Shown: piece after piece, positions 4,722-7,467 of the stretch
How the letters are laid out: every line of letters starts with the position of its first letter
Numbering within the stretch: position 1 is the stretch's first letter
DNA from: Spirochaetaceae bacterium
Lineage (GTDB): Bacteria; Spirochaetota; Spirochaetia; DSM-27196; PWMO01
Length of the DNA: 7,467 bases
Assembly (NCBI GenBank): GCA_003558175.1
Contig: PWMO01000021.1
Location: forward strand, 1 to 7,467
Direction of reading: 5' to 3'
The notes under the pieces: model-generated
The model's database searches: none
What the model was told of the DNA's origin: nothing
The model's input: the letters and a program-made list of their open reading frames with translations, nothing else
Position numbers and translations under genes: made by a program

Positions 4722-5117
4722 TCAGACCAGCACGAACGGTTGCGGCAGCAGTTCTTTCAGCGCGATGGACTTGCGGATTCGTTGCGTATCGGCGAGGTGA
4801 ATCATCGTCTCCGGGGCGCAGAACTCCGCCAGAACCTGCAGACAGACCGCGCACGGCACCGAGGGCGGATCGGCATCGGTGACCACCACAACGTACTCTA
4901 TCCGGCTCTTGCCGCGCATCGATACCATGTGCACCACCGCCGACCGCTCGGCACAGATCGTCGCGCCGTAACTGGCGTTTTCAACGTTGCAGCCGGCATA
5001 CAGTTCATCGCGCCCCAACGGCTTCACCGCAGCACCTACGCGAAAGCCGGAATAGGGGGCATAGGCGTTGTCGCGCGCCTGTCTGGCAACGGCAAACGCT
5101 TCTTCAAGCGAGGCCAT
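4722..5117 (-). CDS. cdd: Cytidine deaminase (tetrameric, zinc-dependent)
   Basis: Deaminates cytidine and deoxycytidine to uridine and deoxyuridine for pyrimidine salvage in the cytoplasm. The 131-residue length is that of the small homotetrameric class. YAPYSGFRVGAAV (19-31) is the conserved start of the fold. Substrate binding comes from N44-VEN (44-47). The catalytic motif is C55-A-E57, with E57 as proton shuttle, and R58 is present. The second zinc motif is P88-C-A-V-C92, so three cysteines bind the zinc. The usual PCGACRQ reads PCAVCLQ here, a mild deviation next to the metal. ATG 5117 is supported by AGGAG eight bases upstream, which lies within the last codons of yjbQ. The gap to yjbQ is only three bases, so the two are co-transcribed. 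Confidence 0.96.
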   Translation of the reverse strand: MASLEEAFAVARQARDNAYAPYSGFRVGAAVKPLGRDELYAGCNVENASYGATICAERSAVVHMVSMRGKSRIEYVVVVTDADPPSVPCAVCLQVLAEFCAPETMIHLADTQRIRKSIALKELLPQPFVLV

Positions 5118-5120
5118 GAA

Positions 5121-5552
5121 CTACTCTCCTTTTTGACCGATCACCGTGATGAATACCCGTCGCCGCTGAGCGTGGGTGCGGTGTTCGCATAGATAGATGC
5201 CCTGCCAGGTTCCCAGCGCAAAGCGTCCCCGCGAGATCGGCACACTGACCGATGCGCCGAGTAACGAGCTCTTTGCGTGCGCCGGCATGTCGTCGGGGCC
5301 TTCAAAGGTGTGCACGTAGTACGGCTCGTTCTCCGGCACGAGGTGCGAGAAGATGCTCTCCATGTCGGTGCGTACATCGGGATCGGCGTTTTCATTGAGC
5401 GTGAGGGCTGCGGAGGTGTGCAGCAGGTGCACATGCGCAAGCCCGGCGGAAAACTCGTGCAGATCCGGGACGGCGCGCTCGATCTCGGCAGTGATCAGGT
5501 GGAAACCGCGCCGACGCCGTTCGAGCGTCGCGGTATACTGCGTTATCCTCAT
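5121..5552 (-). CDS. yjbQ: YjbQ/UPF0047 family protein
   Basis: A 143-residue member of UPF0047, a compact trimeric beta-rich fold found in all domains of life. Some members have weak thiamine-phosphate synthase activity, but the physiological role is not settled, so I give no function. Signature elements are complete: VHLLHTSAALTLNENADPDV at 41-60 (HTSA and NEN), EGPDDMPAHAKSSLLG at 84-99, and LGTWQGIYLCEHR at 113-125. Conserved His and Glu in these segments cluster in a probable metal or phosphate pocket. ATG 5552 overlaps the stop of the upstream amylosucrase-like gene (ATGA), with GAGGTG five bases before it, so translation is probably coupled. Confidence 0.95.
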   Translation of the reverse strand: MRITQYTATLERRRRGFHLITAEIERAVPDLHEFSAGLAHVHLLHTSAALTLNENADPDVRTDMESIFSHLVPENEPYYVHTFEGPDDMPAHAKSSLLGASVSVPISRGRFALGTWQGIYLCEHRTHAQRRRVFITVIGQKGE

Positions 5553-7467
5553 GTGAACACCTCATGCCTGAGCCAATGGAAGGCGTACGGCCGCAGCACA
5601 AGATACTCGCCCTCAATCTGCGGCGGCGAGCCGCTCAGCACGTCCGGAGTGTGGTGTTCAATTCCGCTGTTCTCCAGCACGTGGAGCGAGACTATCTGAG
5701 TTACGTCCGAAACGTTTGCCAGAACCAGGATTCGTGATTCGGCGCTGTAGCGCAGGTAAGCCAGCACGTGCTCGTTTCCGGACCATACATCCAACGCCGG
5801 ATAGACCGCCGATAACTCCGGTAACCGCTTGCGCGCGGCTATCAGCTGCTGCATCCGGCGGTAGACTCGTCCTTCAACCGAGGTGGCGTCGCTGATGCGC
5901 TGCATCTTGCCCCAGTCGATGCGGGGCCGGTGCATCCAGCGGTTGTCGTCACGCTTGTCCGGCTCGTCCAGGTAGCTGTAGTCGTTGAGGTACGCTACTT
6001 CGTCACCATAATAGATTATGGGAATGCCGCCGATTGAGCACACAATTGCATACAGCAGCAGCAGGCGATCGACAGCAATATCAACGCCGCGCGCGTCCTG
6101 GCGCTCGAGCGCGCGCTCCAGCCCAACGAGACTTGCCGCGCTGCCGCTGATGCGGGCGTCGCCGGTCCGGGGGTTGCTCATGAACGGCGCACCGGCGGCG
6201 CTGGAGCCGGGGTACTTCCCGGTGAAGTAATCTACGATGAAGCGGCGGTGCAGGAAGGGATCGTAACCGCAGGAGCGGATGTCGTCGTCGGCGTAACCCA
6301 GTCCGATATCGTCATGACAGCGAATGTAGGTGAACCACGTGGAGTCGCGCGGGATCGCCGGCATGGTGGCAAGCCCGCGTCGGAACAGCCGGGTTGAGCG
6401 AGTGGCAATGCAGTCCCAGAGCAGCACCATCAGCGATACGTGGTAGGCCATCTCGCACTCTCGGCCGGCATACTCGCCGGTCCCGAAGTAGCGCACGATT
6501 TCGGTTGGTTGTACCACGGCTTCCGCCATCAATGCCACCGACGGCGCCGCCACCAGAGAACAGACTCTGAACAGGCGCAGGATTGTGTGCGCCTCTTCCA
6601 GATTCTGGCCCGAAGTGCCGATCTTCTTCCAGAGGTACGGAACGGCATCGAGTCGCAGCACGTCTGCGCCGCAGTTGGCCAGAAACAGCATCACGTCCAG
6701 CATCTCGAGGAAGACTTCCGGGTTGCCGTAATTGAGATCCCACTGATAGCTGTGGAACACCGTCATCACCCAGCGCTCGGCATCCGGTATCCAGGTGAAG
6801 TTTCCCGGCGCCGTCTCGGGGAAGACTTCCGGCATCGACGCCTCGAAGTCGTCCGGAATGGTGCGGTCTTCATACATGTAGTAGTATTCCTGATACCGCG
6901 TCTCGCCCGAGCGCGCCTGCGCCGCCCAATCGTGCTGATCTGAGGTGTGATTCACCACCAGGTCAAGCTCCACCAGGATATCGCGCTCGTGGAACGCTTC
7001 GATCAGTGAAACCAATTGATCCATGGTTCCGATGCGCGGGTCCACCTTGCGGTAGTCCCGCACCGCATAGCCGCCGTCATTGGCACCCGGCGGAGAGTCG
7101 AGCAGCGGCATCAGGTGCACCAGGTTGATGCCCAGGTCGGTGAAGTGCTCTACCTTTGACTTGAGTCCTTCGAGATTCTCCGCGTAGCGGTCAACGTAGA
7201 GCATCGTGGAAACCAGCTCATTGCTCAGGTACCAGAGCGGGTTGCGTACCCGCTCACGGTCGCGCCGTCGCGCCGCTTTGGAACGCTGCTGGTAATTGCG
7301 GTAAAGGAGGGCAACCAGCCGTTCGACCCAGTCGTCAAACGAAATCCGCGATCCGTACAACGAGTATGCCAGCGACACCATGTCACGAAAATGGAACGCC
7401 AGGCGCGTGAAGAACTCTTGGTCCGAGGTCAACGTCTGAGTGGGATAGTTGTCCAGTATTCTGGCCA
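5549..7467 (-). CDS. Amylosucrase-like glycoside hydrolase, GH13_4 (5' end outside window)
   Basis: Expected to transfer glucose from sucrose onto alpha-1,4-glucan, releasing fructose, or to hydrolyse sucrose; the two activities share this subfamily. Numbering from the TTG at 7432, an N-terminal helical domain (1-90) precedes the (beta/alpha)8 barrel (about 91-535) and a C-terminal beta domain (545-627). Catalytic residues: nucleophile D262 in VLRLDAV, acid/base E304 in LMAEAVV, and transition-state D374 in IRCHDDIG; DLVVNHTS at 157-164 is conserved region I. SYQWDLNYGNPEVF (228-241), NPRTGDARISGSAASLVGL (420-438, the B' insertion) and LNDYSYLDEPDKRDDNRWMH (482-501) are amylosucrase hallmarks. 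There is no signal peptide in the visible part, so it is probably cytoplasmic. The frame stays open past 7432 to the right edge, where the last two bases read xTG, so the true start is at or beyond 7468 and TTG 7432 is unlikely. First visible gene of the operon; its promoter is not in the window. Confidence 0.93.
   Translation of the reverse strand, partial: ARILDNYPTQTLTSDQEFFTRLAFHFRDMVSLAYSLYGSRISFDDWVERLVALLYRNYQQRSKAARRRDRERVRNPLWYLSNELVSTMLYVDRYAENLEGLKSKVEHFTDLGINLVHLMPLLDSPPGANDGGYAVRDYRKVDPRIGTMDQLVSLIEAFHERDILVELDLVVNHTSDQHDWAAQARSGETRYQEYYYMYEDRTIPDDFEASMPEVFPETAPGNFTWIPDAERWVMTVFHSYQWDLNYGNPEVFLEMLDVMLFLANCGADVLRLDAVPYLWKKIGTSGQNLEEAHTILRLFRVCSLVAAPSVALMAEAVVQPTEIVRYFGTGEYAGRECEMAYHVSLMVLLWDCIATRSTRLFRRGLATMPAIPRDSTWFTYIRCHDDIGLGYADDDIRSCGYDPFLHRRFIVDYFTGKYPGSSAAGAPFMSNPRTGDARISGSAASLVGLERALERQDARGVDIAVDRLLLLYAIVCSIGGIPIIYYGDEVAYLNDYSYLDEPDKRDDNRWMHRPRIDWGKMQRISDATSVEGRVYRRMQQLIAARKRLPELSAVYPALDVWSGNEHVLAYLRYSAESRILVLANVSDVTQIVSLHVLENSGIEHHTPDVLSGSPPQIEGEYLVLRPYAFHWLRHEVFT

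Noticed and set aside
4740..5192. Plus-strand open frame of 150 codons across cdd and yjbQ
   Set aside because: Antisense shadow of two well-identified genes.

Overview
This is a GC-rich (roughly 60%) bacterial window with dense, mostly housekeeping gene content. Nothing in it identifies the host firmly. The two unassigned proteins at 799-1566 and 1664-2287 remind me of spirochaete proteins, and GH13_4 amylosucrases are scattered across many phyla, so a free-living member of the Spirochaetota is a weak guess only. I see no mobile element, CRISPR array, tRNA or rRNA.

Layout. The left 250 bases hold an open frame that may be the 3' end of a gene starting outside the window, then a promoter and an Rrf2-family regulator (255-668, +) whose start codon sits at the centre of a 16-bp dyad. 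After a convergent gap with a 2 x 20-bp tandem repeat comes a conserved-looking protein of unknown function (799-1566, -), possibly a degenerate nucleotidyltransferase-fold protein. A second unknown gene (1664-2287, +) is divergent from it. The 97-bp gap between them contains one self-complementary -35 hexamer, TTGCAA, placed exactly 17 bp from a good -10 hexamer on each side. It looks like a bidirectional promoter whose two directions share one -35.

The right two thirds (2352-7467) is a minus-strand block of six tightly packed genes, read from high to low coordinates: amylosucrase-like GH13 enzyme (5' end cut by the window edge), YjbQ/UPF0047, cytidine deaminase (cdd), YidD, endonuclease III (nth), and a tandem-receiver GGDEF diguanylate cyclase. 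Junctions are ATGA overlaps or gaps of 3 to 35 bases, so this is probably one operon. The functions (sucrose/glucan metabolism, pyrimidine salvage, membrane protein insertion, base excision repair, c-di-GMP signalling) do not form one pathway. The last gene also has a candidate promoter of its own inside the nth/dgc junction, and its transcript may be leaderless.

The most interesting signals are regulatory: the shared-(-35) divergent promoter, two candidate leaderless starts with the same -10 hexamer TACTAT, and the dyad over the Rrf2 start codon.
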